Assembly: GCA_905221605.1 (NCBI GenBank) | Contig: CAJNDS010000182.1 | Span: forward strand, 60,001 to 124,000 | Source of the DNA: Symbiodinium natans | Lineage: Eukaryota > Sar > Dinophyceae > Suessiales > Symbiodiniaceae | DNA length: 64,000 nucleotides | Direction of reading: 5' to 3' | Shown: positions 1-12,653 of the stretch, one piece after another | How the letters are laid out: every line of letters starts with the position of its first letter | Position numbering within the stretch: the first letter of the stretch is position 1 | Notes under the pieces: model-generated | Told to the model about the DNA's origin: nothing | Seen by the model: the letters and a program-made list of their open reading frames with translations, nothing else | The model's database searches: none | Position numbers and translations under genes: made by a program

Positions 1-194
1 AGAATCGGCTTGAGGATTCTAAGAAGCGAGGAGTAATTACAGACATGCAGGAGTAAAAGGGGGTTCATGCGGCCACAACGGCTTCAGGAGAAAGGGGCAA
101 GAACACAGAGCAAAATCTCATTGAGCGAAATGCAGGGCCAGCTTTGTCGGGACCTTCCCCGCGCTTTCCTTGACGAGCAGACCTATGTGCACTC

Positions 195-506
195 TCTTCC
201 TTCCTGCCTTCCTTCCTTCCCTCCCTCCCTCCCTCCATCTCCCTCCCTCCCTTCCTCCCTCCCTCCTTCCTTTAATGTGCACGCAACCCGCCAAAGCTCA
301 CTCTCTCCTTTTTTTGGTTCTCTCTCTTTCTCTGCGCGCATGACGGGGTCATACCGAGGCGCGCTCGTGTCCCAGGAATCTGTTCGACAACCCGCCCATG
401 TTTTTCATGGGCAGGCTGTGAGCTACGGCACATGACCGCTCGCGAAATCCACACATCTTTTCTCCCCCTCTCTCTCTCCCTCTACCCCTCCTCTCCCCCC
501 CTCCCC
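195..506. repeat. Pyrimidine-rich low-complexity tracts
   Basis: Runs of CCTT, CCCT and CT occupy 195-272 and 455-506, separated by ordinary sequence. The second run leads directly into the assembly gap. No coding signal is visible here: the reading frames crossing it give only Ser/Pro/Leu low-complexity peptide. The tracts probably belong to one larger polypyrimidine locus that continues after the gap. Confidence 0.9.
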
Positions 507-606
507 NNNNNNNNNNNNNNNNNNNNNNNNNNNNNNNNNNNNNNNNNNNNNNNNNNNNNNNNNNNNNNNNNNNNNNNNNNNNNNNNNNNNNNNNNNNNNN
601 NNNNNN
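507..606. other. Assembly gap (100 N)
   Basis: Exactly 100 N characters, a conventional placeholder length, so the real gap size is unknown. It lies inside a polypyrimidine tract, the usual place for an assembly to break. Any reading frame that spans it is artificial. Confidence 0.99.
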
Positions 607-855
607 TCTTTCTTCTTTCTTCTTTATTCTTTCTTTCTTCTTTCTTCTTTCTTCTTTCTTCTTTCTTCTTTATTCTTTCTTCTTTATTCTTTCTTCTTTC
701 TTCTTTCTTCTTTCTTCTTTCTTCTTTCTTCTTTCTTCTTTCTTCTTTCTTCTTTCTTCTTTCTTCTTTCTTCTTTCTTCTTTCTTCTTTCTTCTTTCTT
801 CTTTCTTCTTTCTTCTTTCTTCTTCTTCTTCTTCTTCTTCTTCTTCTTCTTCTTC
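607..855. repeat. (TTTCTTC)n 7-mer microsatellite ending in (TTC)n
   Basis: About 220 bases are built from a 7-base unit TTTCTTC, with a few TTTATTC variants clustered near the gap. The tract changes to pure TTC from about 823 to 855. Because 7 is not a multiple of 3, each frame gives the same peptide repeat; on the other strand this appears as Glu/Lys repeats. These are not genes. Confidence 0.95.
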
Positions 856-3800
856 TACTACGGGGCTTGAGGAACCCCGAAGGGCCCCCCGCGCGCTGGG
901 CGCGCCCGGATCACGTCCAGTCTCGGTGAGACTTTCGTAACAGGGCGTGTCCCGATATTGCGGAGTTCCCCGTAATCCCTGAAACCCCTTTAGATGAGCT
1001 AGAATCCCGAAGACATCCTGAAATGTACCCGCTGAGGGCCCTCCATCGCGACACTGGGCTGTCCCCTGTTGGTGACACTGCCGGTGCTCCGGTGCGTATG
1101 CAGTTGCTAGTCCCCCCTCTCTCTCTCTGTCTCCCAAGCCCCTCCCGTTTGGCATTCAAGTGATCTACTACTTGCATCAGAAGCGAGTCACCGCAAGCGA
1201 CCATAGATCCCCCATCTCTCAAGCGGGCACGTTGGACCAGGTGGCCTACTTCTGAGGGCGGAGCCACTACAAAAGAGAAGCGATGCCCGTCCACTTCCCC
1301 GCTCCTCTACGGTGGGTCAGCGTCCACTCGATCAGCGTCATGTGTTAGGCCTATCAGCCCGGAGCCGCGGGAGGAAGACGCGGCCATGCCCGTCAACTAC
1401 CCCGCAACCTGCATTTTCTCTCTCTCTCTCTCTCTCTCTCTTTCACGCATTTTTTTGTTTTTGCTGTTTCTCTCTCTTTCTCTCTGCTTCTCGACATATC
1501 AGTCAGGCCTTCACATTCTCGATCGGACATGTATGCCTTCGCTGCCAACGTGCTGGCAAAGGAGAAAAAGCGGGCGTCACCACCTGAGGCATTTTTCGGT
1601 TTTGAGTGAGGACTTTTGACACGAGCTCATGCTGAACTTGTAGGGTTTCTTTTAAGCTTTCGATTTTGTTTGTCTTGAGTTCAGACTCGTCACCCTTGGT
1701 AGCTCGGAGATTTTTCTCCACGACGTCGTACTCGGTGTTCAGCATCTGCTCCAACCGCTCGCGCGTGACGTAACGGGAGGCCTCAGAGAGAAGACCAAAA
1801 GCCGATCTCCCCTCTCAACCGCAATGAAGAGGAGTCTCTTACTATCAGAAACTCTACAGGAAGCTCTACTTCTCCTTTCCTCGAAGAGCTACTTGTAGTA
1901 AGGCCCGTTTTGGCCCCACTTGCCCGCATCTCGTGAAGTCCTTTTTTCCAGGCCACGGCACCTTGCCGTAGTCCAAGTCGGACATCTTCATGTCGTAGGC
2001 AGATATGGACCGAGCCACGGTGCCGGCAGCGGCTCCCGCTTGCAGGAAGGTGCGGGACACCTACAAAACCAGTTGAAAACACTCAAAAAACTTTAAGAAC
2101 AAGGAGAAGAACAACCGAAAGAACAACCCAAATTTTCCCAAGCACGAAAGCCCGTCCTCCTGCCCGGCTCCGATCTCCGCGAAGCTTCCGTAGAAGTTGC
2201 TATCCTCAAGGCTTTGAGGGTTCTGGCATGGCCTGTCAACCCGGGCTTTGGAGCAGAACCTCCTCGAAGAACGTTTTTCCGTGTGTCTGTGGAAAGGGGG
2301 AAGGTTGGACTATGCGACTCCAAGCCACAAAACAACCGTGGAAACTGCACGCATGTCGTATGTTGATTGCCTGATGATTGCACCAAGCATCCAGGTTTAC
2401 CACAAGGGCCTTCTCCGCTGAGCTGCCTGGCTTCTGAGTTGACCGTCTGTATGAAACTGAGCGATAGGGCGTAAATGGTCCTAAATGGCCCAAAATGGCC
2501 GAAACAACAAAACGTGATCCAGAAAGCGTCCTCCTACTCACGAATTTTGGCCTCATCAGACCTTCTCACCCATCGCTTCTATACTCAAGGAACTGCGGAG
2601 CATTCTACAAAGTTTCCACCCTCTCCACCCTTCCACTGCACCCTCTCCACCCTGCCTCTCCTCCTCTTAAACTCGAAAATCCCGAAAGCAACACCAACCC
2701 TGAAGCACAACATCCGGACACCCCAAAGGCCTCCCAGGTGCACCAGCTTCGCTAGCTGCGAGGCCTTGCTGGCCCCGTGCCGCAGAACACGGGACCTGGC
2801 CTTCGGAACCTTCGGGTGGAGATGTCTTAGGCGGATGGAGGCGGTTCAAGGAATACCGGGAATACCGCCCTCAAAAGGTGAGAGTGCGTCAGAGCGAGAG
2901 CTCGCATCGTGCCGTTCAGAATGAAACAAACAGTTAAATGCGTCTGGATCCTGGGTCTACAACCCCTTTTAGATCCTAAGTCCTAACCAATTCCGAAATT
3001 TCCCACCCACCCGACAGCCTGAACAGAGAAACGTGCCTGCTGTGCAGAGCGGCGGTGTGCAGCACCCGCGCCGAGGAGCGCCGAACATGCCAGGGGCAGG
3101 GCCCCGCTGCCCTGGACTCAGCGTTAATTTTTTTTGCATTGAAGTTTCCGTCACTTGAGCCTAGCACAGCTTAACAAACTTGCAGATGAAACCTCTCCTG
3201 AACAAAACTGACATCCGACGCTTGTGCCCCGAACCTGTGATTTTCCCGATGCCCGGTCCACACGTGCCCACCGCGTTGGAGGTTGGGCAGACGCAGTGGC
3301 ACTTAGTGGTGCCTGCAGGCAGAAGGCAGTCTGCATGCAAATCAATTTTGCGTTTATGCGGTGGCGTGGATGAAACTACGTCTGGCAATAACGCACCCTT
3401 GAGGCGTTTTCGTGCCGTGCAAACTGATTCAAAAAGTTTGCACCGAGGAGATTATTTCAACTCAAAGCAGCTGGTAGTGACTGCGACAACCAAGATGTTT
3501 TATCGTGCAACCGATCATCCAACCTGAACAAAAGCAAGCGCCATGGTTCACTGCACACACGGGCAGGACCTTGGCAGAATGCTGACAGTACAGCTTGGGC
3601 CAAAGAATGGCGAACCAGACACACTCCATGTCCCTGCCAGAACCTGTTCAAGAAATTCGCAACAATCCACGATCTTTTGTTAACACAACATTAACACGCA
3701 GCCTCCTGTTTCAAAGGGCTTGGTAACACATGCATCCTTGCGAGACATTCGTTATGATTCGCTATGTTGCCAACAGATGCACGTCATATCTTCGTTCACA

Positions 3801-5040
3801 CTTGCTGCTCGAGAACAAAATGTGGCATGAACGTAAGGCTGGTGCAGCTTGTGGGAGGCTCAGGAGGAAAATGCCGTTTTGCAAGGCTTTCGGGTATGCA
3901 AGATTGGGTTTCTCTGGTACAGGTGTTAGGCCGGGCTTTGCGTCTGGGGAGTATATCATGAATTTATGTTATGGGCCTTTGGTTTCGGGTTGTTGCTCCC
4001 CTCCCTCGTTTGTCTTTCGTCCTCCATGTTCATTCCAAGATATTTTGATATCTCTTGCCTCATCCATTCCATCAGTTCTCGCCTCAACTCTGGCTCCATC
4101 TTTTCCGTCATCATTCCCATCGTCACCTTCCTCGTTTTGTTCCCACCAAACCCTATCATAGCCCTTATGGCCTTGTGGTTTCACGTATAGCCAGCAATTG
4201 CGCGACCAATCAACTGTTAAGCCACGGGCGCACGTGCCTTTTCCCAGCAACATGCAAAAGCAAGCTATCATCCAAAGATCAACAACACCGACATCACCCA
4301 GAGATGTTGCATCAGCGAAGCACCGCTATGTGCAAACCGGCAAGTGGCCTTGCACTGCACGTGCATTGTTAATATTGCAATGTATGGCAAAGCTCGGAAA
4401 TGTTTTCACCTGAATTCAAGTCGGCTTCTTGTCGGTCGCCGCACAGCGGGTTGAGACAAAGTAAAATTCCAGCGGGGACTCACAAAAGAAACATGCAATC
4501 AACAGATCCGGAAAAACCCGACTGTCACTCTACCGCTCACGACTGCAGCGATCGTAGTGCCGGGTTCCTGCGTGTCCCTTGCCACGGCCTTTCCCTTGGC
4601 TGTCCGCTCTTTCTCCTCCTCCTTCTTCTCGGCGAAGCGTGCGACCCAATTGGCGAGATCCGCCCTGTCAGCGTGAGGCGCGAGGCGCTGCCTCACCAGC
4701 GAACGTGAGGAGGGTCTTGACGGTCATTAGTAATTGTAAGATCGAACTCGCACAACGCTACCTGTTAAGAAAAGCACCCAGACCTAGCCGAGCCACTCAA
4801 ACGCAAATGGCGGTCTTCGGCCACAAGCTTGGCTTGTACAACATCGCCGCCCGAGCAGGTGAAGAACGTCACCCTCACCAGCTCATTCGCCGCAGAATGC
4901 TCAGGACCCGTCACGCACTGCTCTGCATTTGTGGAACTTGTTCGTTGATCCCGTAAACCCACGGGGAAGAAGGGTCCCCAAACTCATAGTCATACACAGG
5001 CTGGCCGTCCCATTCCTGCATGCCCCAGCAAGTGTACAAG
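856..5040. other. No recognisable gene
   Basis: I see no recognisable protein domain, RNA gene or transposon end in this stretch. A (TC)n microsatellite lies at about 1417-1442. Small open frames occur on both strands (the longest about 150 codons, at 2475-2924), but they have no domain signature, overlap each other, and are no longer than expected in DNA of this composition. Short single exons of host genes could be hidden here. Confidence 0.6.
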
Positions 5041-5044
5041 AAAC

Positions 5045-5592
5045 AAAACAAAAACGAGGATGTTGCACAAGAAACAACAAGACAAGAAACGAGGGGGTGG
5101 AATTATATTAATTTTCTACTTCTCTGATTTTCGAAGAATGAACGCAAGAAACAAAGAACGAGAAACGAGGGGAGACTTCCTCTCCACTTCACTTTCTCGA
5201 ATAATAAACACAACAAAAAAAGGAAACGAGGGGATGGAATTTAATTGAATTCTCTACTCCTCTAATTTTCGAATAACTTCTCTACTTATTCTCTGCCTTT
5301 GGAATATAAAGAAAAGAAACAAAAACCAAGAAACGAGGGGTGGTGGAATTTAGACTAATTCTCTACTTCTCTACTTCTTCTCGGCTTTCGAACAATATAA
5401 TCCAAGAAACAAAAACAAGAAACGAAGGGGGGTGGAATTTAGATTAATTCTCGACTCCTCTAATTTTCGGAAAATGAACACAACAAACAAAAACGAGAAA
5501 CTAGGGGGTACTTTGGAAGAATTCTCTACTTGTCTACTTGCTCTCTACTTCTCAAATTTTCGAGAAATGAACACACCAAAAAAAAAAACAAG
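5045..5592. repeat. AT-rich degenerate tandem repeat, about 5-6 units
   Basis: Units of roughly 85-110 bases repeat with variation. Each contains an AAACAAAAACGAGAAACGAGGGG-like part, then GGAATTTAGATTAATTCTCT, then CTAATTTTCGAAAAATGAAC. The same repeat family appears in the opposite orientation at about 38270-38560. There is no coding sign. It ends exactly where the hairpin repeat at 5593 begins. Confidence 0.75.
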
Positions 5593-5640
5593 ACTTGGAT
5601 TTTTTTGCCTAACGGCAAAATGGGGGTGCGAAGCACTCTC
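5593..5640 (+). repeat. Dispersed double-hairpin repeat, copy 1
   Basis: A block of about 47 bases shared with 17289-17335. It contains a perfect 7-bp stem TTTTGCC/GGCAAAA with loop TAAC (5603-5620), a spacer TGGGG, and a 4-bp stem GTGC/GCAC with loop GAA (5626-5636). The other copy keeps both stems but has loop TGAC. The function is unknown; it could be the end of a small mobile element or an RNA-level structure. Confidence 0.7.
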
Positions 5641-6000
5641 CCGCTATGTCTGTAGCCTCCGAGAAAAATTGCGCAAGAAGCAGAACAGAGAACTTACAGT
5701 TTCAGAATCCATCAGTTGCAAAAAAAATGTAACTCGACGTCTCAGCTGCAGTATAACAAAGTAAACCAAAACCTCCGGTCTCTAGAAGCCGCCAGCGTCA
5801 AGCGTCAAACGATTCACAAATATATAGAAGCCGCAAGGGTCAACGATTCACAACACTATAGAACAACAAATATACAGAAAACATACAAAAGCAAAATCAG
5901 AGACAAACAAAGAGCCAGAAAAGAGGTCAAGAAAAAATGTAACGCAAACCAAATCAAAAACAATTTTGCACTCAAAACATGTTTCAACAATATAAGCAAC
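5641..6000. other. No gene; A-rich flank of the TAC array
   Basis: A-rich sequence with a short internal echo (AGCCGC plus CAACGATTCACAA near 5790 and 5830). An open frame of about 90 codons leads into the TAC array, but it has no domain and its extension is only the microsatellite. Confidence 0.6.
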
Positions 6001-7360
<1,360 letters not shown>

Positions 7361-8470
7361 AACGCTGAGCGAGCGGGCTCTGCTCATTGCGGGCGATTTG
7401 CACCGTCTGAGCACCGAAAATTGGGTTGGAGCTAATGGTTAGGAGAGGTGAAACTGAATTCAATACTGAAAAGAAAGGTGAGACTTTACAGGATTTGAGA
7501 TCGCAAAGACAGAGCTAGCTAGCTAATGTCAGACGAGGTGTAGCTTAGCGCTCAGATGTGAAAAGGTCTTCTCCCCGTCGTCCTAATGTGTTTCACTGCG
7601 TCCAGCAAACACGCACCGATCTGCAATTGGGTCGTACCGGTTGGCCGTCGCCCATAGTGTCCATCTAGTGGCGTCCCACATGGATCACTTTGCAGAAAGG
7701 CAGAGGATCGTAGGAGGATCAGCTGGCTTGGAATAACACATTTATGTGGAGCTTCGGGCAGTGGGCTTGCTGCCGGGAGGGCAACACGCTGATGTCACCT
7801 TGGGATGCAGGGGAAGGCGATTCAACTCTTTACAGTATAAGTTCGTTGATGAAGGTTGGCAAGTTTTCCAGCTCTGCGAGTTCCGCTTCGCAGCAAAGGA
7901 AGCAGAGCATTGTGCACGCAGACCCCAGGGGTTAGGACTGCAGTAAATCCCATCCTTATGTGCGTGGAAGGATGCGCTGCTCCGAGTCTCGTGGACTCAG
8001 CCGGCGGTCCACCGGGGTAAACCGCTCAATGCGGCAATTCCGGCATCCGCACCTCATGCTTTATTGCAACAGGAACGGTTGAGGCCAGCCACAATCCCTT
8101 CTACAATGAGTGGGGTTAACGCACCGTTACCGTTTGGGATCTCTGCGCGGCTGCTTGCCTGGAACTGCTCCTCTTCTCAAGGAGAGTCCGGCACCCGTAG
8201 GTGCACCCTTGTGTGATTGGCGATGTCTGTATTCAGTTGGGCCAGCTTCCCTGATTCAGGCGCAGGGTAAGGCAGCTTGCAGAAGTAAGGTGCTGGCAAG
8301 CCTGTTGAAAGCATAACAGTGGCTGTTTGTTCCGCGAGCTGGCTGGTCTGAAGGTGTGGCGCTCGTATTGCTGTAGCGCAGGCTGTGCCCGCTGAGATGA
8401 TCTGCAGCGCAGTTCATCACGACGGCCTGCCACTGATGGATTTCAGCAACTGCCTTTCCACTGTCTTTGG
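7361..8470. other. No recognisable gene
   Basis: Ordinary-composition sequence with only short open frames on both strands (60-80 codons). I recognise no domain, RNA or repeat end here. Confidence 0.55.
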
Positions 8471-8471
8471 A

Positions 8472-8683
8472 CCTGAGCGCTTTGCACCTACGCACCTGGC
8501 AGTCCTACTGGCATAGCTGCTTGATTGGGACCTTAGACCTGGGCACCTTGCACCTGTGCACCTGACCTGGGAGTCCTGCCAGCCTGGCTGCTGGTTTGAG
8601 ACCTTGGACCTGGGCATCTTGCACATGTGCACCTGGGAGTCCTGCCAGCCTGGCTGCTGGATTGGGGCCTGGGCAGCTGCACT
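8472..8683. repeat. Minisatellite, about 65-70 bp unit, 3 copies
   Basis: Three successive units share the segments GGAGTCCTGCCAGCCTGGCT, GACCTTGGACCTGGGCA and TCTTGCACATGTGCACCT. The first unit is the most diverged. Frames through it give Trp/Cys/Pro-rich peptide repeats with no recognisable domain. Confidence 0.85.
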
Positions 8684-8685
8684 GT

Positions 8686-8782
8686 ACCCCCAAACCCTAA
8701 ACCCAAAACCCAAAACCCCAAAACCAAAACCCCAAACCCAAAAACCCCAAAAACCCCAAGACCCCAGAAACCCCAAAACCTA
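8686..8782. repeat. (CCCAAAA)-type C/A-rich tract
   Basis: About 95 bases of irregular CCCAAA, CCCCAAAA and CCCAAAAA units, starting with a CCCTAAA. The strand asymmetry (C/A only on plus) resembles a decayed telomere-like repeat, but the unit is irregular. It follows the 65-70 bp minisatellite directly. Confidence 0.8.
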
Positions 8783-8942
8783 CCAAAAAGCTCACAGAGA
8801 AGCTGTCTTTGACTCAGCGATCTGCGGTGAGAGGTTATCGAGCGCTGACAGTGGGGGGGGGGCAGCAGCTGTGCTGCAATTCTGGTCGCAGTGCTGGCCA
8901 GTTGCGACTAGTGATGCTCAGAGGATTACTGCATCGTCACTT

Positions 8943-8994
8943 GATGCTTCAGGGAATGTCAAAAAGAAGATGCTTCAGGGAATGTCAAAAAGAA
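8943..8994. repeat. 26-bp perfect tandem duplication
   Basis: The unit beginning GATGCTTCAGGG and ending AAAAAGAA occurs twice head to tail without mismatch (8943-8968 and 8969-8994). The lack of divergence suggests a recent slippage or unequal-exchange event. Confidence 0.9.
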
Positions 8995-9103
8995 GATGTA
9001 TGAACCATGACGGACTTGTCTTTGATCTGAGTCCGTTGCCTTCAGTGATCGCCGGTGGTCATCGGTCGACTGCCACTCCGACGTCGGTGTTGACCTCCAG
9101 ATA

Positions 9104-9166
9104 TTACAGATATAGTTTGACCCTCGCAAATATATTGGTATTCCCAATGGAATGATAAAAGCCCTT
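9104..9166. repeat. 63-bp direct repeat, copy 1
   Basis: This copy is identical over 63 bases to 9673-9735; the starts are 569 bases apart. It contains a small inverted repeat ATTGG/CCAAT. Read on the minus strand the repeat supplies about 20 codons and a TAA stop to whichever frame enters it. It may be the terminal part of a small mobile element of about 630 bp (9104-9735). Confidence 0.85.
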
Positions 9167-9672
9167 ATCATTAAAGCAGATTCCAATCGGTCTTTTTCTC
9201 ACGTAGAGCGAACAGGGGTAAGCATCCGCATATCGACCCACACATCGGTCGCATAGCCACATTGCGTGTCCATACACACGCCAAGTCAAAGCCCACATAT
9301 GGCTCCCCCCAGGGTTGGGAGGGTGGGTGAAACAAAATTGCAGCTATATTCAACACACTGCAGCGAGTGTATTCTGCTGTCTTCATATGTTCGTTCATTC
9401 TGAATGTGTAGAACTGTTGCCACATTTGCACACATGTCATGTTGCCACACCTGCAACTGAGGAGGGAAATTCGCGCATGCACAAGTATCATAAAAGCCCC
9501 ATGAAAATCAAGGCGTGGGTGAGCATGGAAAAACATCTCACGATGAAATAGCATGCACGCTGAAGAAACATGAATGAGTAAAATGGCAGGACATTTTTTT
9601 TTTACTCGGGTGCTTCTGCATCGAAGCGATCAAACACATCTGTAAAGAGCTATTAGCTAGCTAACAGCTATC
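9167..9672. other. Interval between 63-bp repeats, no gene
   Basis: Open frames here are short and overlapping, and I see no domain. If the flanking 63-bp repeats are terminal repeats, this is the internal part of a non-autonomous element. The stretch includes an AT-rich segment with a TTTTTTTTT run (about 9595) and an imperfect TTAGCTAGCTAA palindrome just before copy 2. Confidence 0.5.
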
Positions 9673-9735
9673 TTACAGATATAGTTTGACCCTCGCAAAT
9701 ATATTGGTATTCCCAATGGAATGATAAAAGCCCTT
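9673..9735. repeat. 63-bp direct repeat, copy 2 (truncates family A RNase H)
   Basis: This copy is identical to 9104-9166. It sits where the family A RNase H domain breaks off and provides that frame's last 20 codons and its stop. The retroelement was therefore cut at this point by insertion of, or recombination with, the repeat-bearing sequence. Confidence 0.85.
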
Positions 9736-10641
9736 CTCAGCTGGCATCTCACGACACGCGGGATAGAAGACACCGCCAATGGATGCATTTCCAGCTTCGA
9801 GCGCGCCATCGGTGAAGATGACGTGGGGCATCGATGGTTCGGATGCACTGAGCCTAATTGGCTTCCCCCGTGTGAATCGTAGCCTGAGAACCTTGAGGGC
9901 ATCAACCTGTTCCTGACTAAGACTAACGGGGTACCGGCCAGACCCTCCTATAACCCTAAGGTCGCCTAAGGCAATCTTCCCAGCTCTGCCCCACACCTGG
10001 GAATCAGCGTATTGCAACTTGCCGACGAAGGTTGGCACCGAAGCGGGAAGAAGCTTGTGGGAGCCCAACGCCCCGTCAAGGAGATGGAGCACCTCCTGGA
10101 TCCTCGAAGGCTTATTACAGACCTCAATGAAGCCCTGCTCGGCCCGGGTGAGGTCGATCCTGACTCCAAGAACTTCACAAGTCTGGCTGAAGGGTTCCAG
10201 CTTGTCACTGGCGTACTCGAAGCCCATAAGAGTCAGGAAGGTTTTGGCGGCAGCAATGCAGGAGGAGGATGTGGTACGATTCGAAGCGAGGGGGAAATCA
10301 TCAAAGTAGTTCGTCCACAAGAGGGACAGCTCACACCCCGCGGCCTGGATAAACGCACTGATGCGAAGGAACTTGTCGACACTTGCTGCCGCCCCGAAAG
10401 GGAGCGTGTGCATGACAAAGCAGGCCGGCTGGCCTTGGTGCCTAATAACCACAACAGTCTTATCATGGTCTAGGGGACTTAGGGGGAGCTGTTTGTAGGC
10501 GCTCCGAAGATCAAGGGCGGTTGCAACCAGAGATCCTTCTCCGGCGACCCAAGAGTGGTGGACCTTCCCGCTCAGGATCTCACCCGAGGAGAGCTCAAGT
10601 CTGAATGAAGGAGGTACCTCAGGTACACCTGGAGGCTCCAT
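9736..10641 (-). pseudogene. Family A reverse transcriptase palm and RNase H start
   Basis: This frame carries the catalytic core of a reverse transcriptase. RT motif A reads DLRSAYKQLPLSP, motif B reads LPFGAAASVDKF, and the catalytic YFDD lies at 10308-10297. An RNase H start with the first catalytic Asp (FTDGALEAG) follows near the end. The style, with SAYKQLPLSP and no integrase, is that of DIRS-like elements. The RNase H is cut after its first active-site residue by the 63-bp repeat at 9673-9735. The frame is shifted by one relative to the upstream RT N-terminal part; the two overlap at 10572-10641, where the N-terminal frame continues into nonsense. It should copy element RNA into DNA in its intact form, but this copy cannot. 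Confidence 0.85.
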
Positions 10642-12653
10642 AGCAGGTGGTCCATTGCCGACAGAACTACCTTCTCCACCGCGGTGTAGGCGTTGTTCAA
10701 GAGATTCTCCTTGAAGTCATCGATGGGCCTGATCTTCCCTTTCTGGGCCACCGCGAACCTCCGAACTGGCAGCCAGTTCCCAAAGCGCTTGTCCATGTCT
10801 GCAGGCGAAAACGGCCCTTCGAGCCATCCCTTCTCCGATGCCTCTTTCATTGTTGTCTCATGGAGCTCCTCTGAAAAATCGCCATGCTTTTCTTGCACCA
10901 CCTTTGCTAGGAGCTGAGGCCGCAAATGACGGGCCGACTCCATGAGTTCGCCTTCCGACATTGATGCCAGCCGGACGCCCGGCCGAAAGAGCCCGGACTT
11001 GGTTCCGTGACCCACTAGCCTAAAGCCTTCGCACATCTCATCGAAGATGGCCATGTCAGGCCACTGTATGCTTTCTGCTATCCTGCGCATCAGGCAAATT
11101 CTCTTCGACATGAGAATTGAAGCGACTGCCGGGTGCAGGGAGGCTTTGAGCGCGGACTCTTGTGCACTGAGGTCCGATGCCCAAGACCTCCACGTTTTGA
11201 GCTTTTGCAGCCTGTGGGCTGAAAGTTCGTGTGGCGAGAAGGTGAGCTGGTTGAACAAGGACCGGGCGAGGCGGTCAGGCAGTTGCACAAGAGAGTCGTA
11301 GGGGTGCCAGAGTTGGCGTGAGAGGTTTGCAAAGGCCAGCGGGGACCTATAAACCCCGAAAACACACAAGAACCTACCCGACCCCCTATCTGCACAACGT
11401 AGCAACTTGCTGCCAGCGGGAACGGACTCGACAGTGTGAAGGATGCACTTTTTGCCGTCAACGGGAGGAACCTGGGGCAGCACAAGGCTTTCAACGTGCA
11501 AGTACTCAGGGATGAGCTGAGGAGTTGCACGGCCGCGAGGCTGCTTCTGTGCCCGTGCAACTAGTGTTTTCGCAGAACCGGGAGCGCAGCCGCGCTTAAG
11601 GCAAAGGGCCTCCACGGCGTCGCACAGAGTCTCGCACATGGCGATGGGGAAGGCGGCCTCGCGAGCGGTGCAGAACTCGCCATCAGGCGTCACACCCCAG
11701 GGCTCGTGTGACAAGCATCCACGGCACAAGCGGGCGAGGAGGTGGAAGTCTTCGTGGGAAGCGAGGAAAGCTGTCTTCTTCCGACGCTTGCTGCCGAATG
11801 CACAGGCCTCGCAGTGCACCATGAAATGCTGTTCGACCAGGGCCTGAACGGGAGGAAGCTTCCACAACCAAGACCGGGATGGATTCTCGATGGTCCAAGG
11901 AATGCCCTCCGCAATCAAAAACTTGATAAACTCAACCATGTGAGCATACAAGGAGTTGGCTTGCTCGAATTTAGCCCGATCCCTTGCGGGGAGATCGGGT
12001 AGACCCCAGGGATGGAGTGCATCGCGAAGCGGTGGGGGGCCTGGGCGGCCATCGGGGAGAGGGAGCCCGCGGGCTCGGCTGCATGTACCGCAAGGAGGGG
12101 AGATGTGCACGTGTGCAACGCGCTGGCGGTGGCATCGAAGAACATGCCTCAGGGAGGTCCAAGAATCGGCAGAACTGAGGTCGAGGTTCTGGATCGAGAA
12201 CTTTGGATGATGTCTGTTGGACGCGTGATCGACAGCAAGGGGGACGAAGCCCCGCTTGGCAGCACAGGCGCTGAGCTGAGCGGTGCCAGCACACAGCTCC
12301 ACGAACAGGGGGCCCTCGGGGGGCAAGTGGAGGGCATGGTGCGTCAGCAACTCTTCTTCCTGGGCGCGCAAGTCAATCTTAGGGAACTTAGGGCAGGGCG
12401 GGGTTGGAGGCTTATATAGGGGGCACGGGTTTATGGCGCAAGTCACGCAGACCCTCACGCGTCGGCTGACGCAGCGGGGCTGGAAGAGATGGTAGGCGGA
12501 AGCCAAGGGATGAGGCACGTTCACGAGCTTGGCTTGGCAGGGCAGGAGCCAGGCACACGGAATAGGCAACAAGAACGATGCGGTGGTCCTCCCAGGGAAG
12601 GGTGAAATGGCGACACGCCTTGGCGTTGAACAACCAGGGAGAGCAGGAGACAT
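10572..12653 (-). pseudogene. Family A cytosine-methylase-like domain and RT N-terminus
   Basis: The first roughly 90 codons overlap the dioxygenase frame and are probably not translated from here. The methylase-like domain follows. The AdoMet-binding motif I reads VELCAGTAQLS. The catalytic-loop motif IV reads SPPCGTCSRARG, with Cys at 12092-12090. A motif VI equivalent reads ENPSRSWLW, where classical C5-methylases have ENV. Late motifs include SKRRKKTAFL and a C-x2-C-x4-WG patch. After a linker of about 250 residues comes the RT finger region LPVRRFAVAQKGKIRPIDDF. The family (C5-cytosine methylase fold) transfers a methyl group from AdoMet to cytosine; whether this copy's enzyme ever did so is inference. 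The frame then shifts into the RT palm. Confidence 0.8.

Noticed and set aside
432-1155. Frames across the N gap and the pyrimidine tract
   Set aside because: They read through unknown bases or the 7-mer repeat; the peptide repeats are simple products of the microsatellite.
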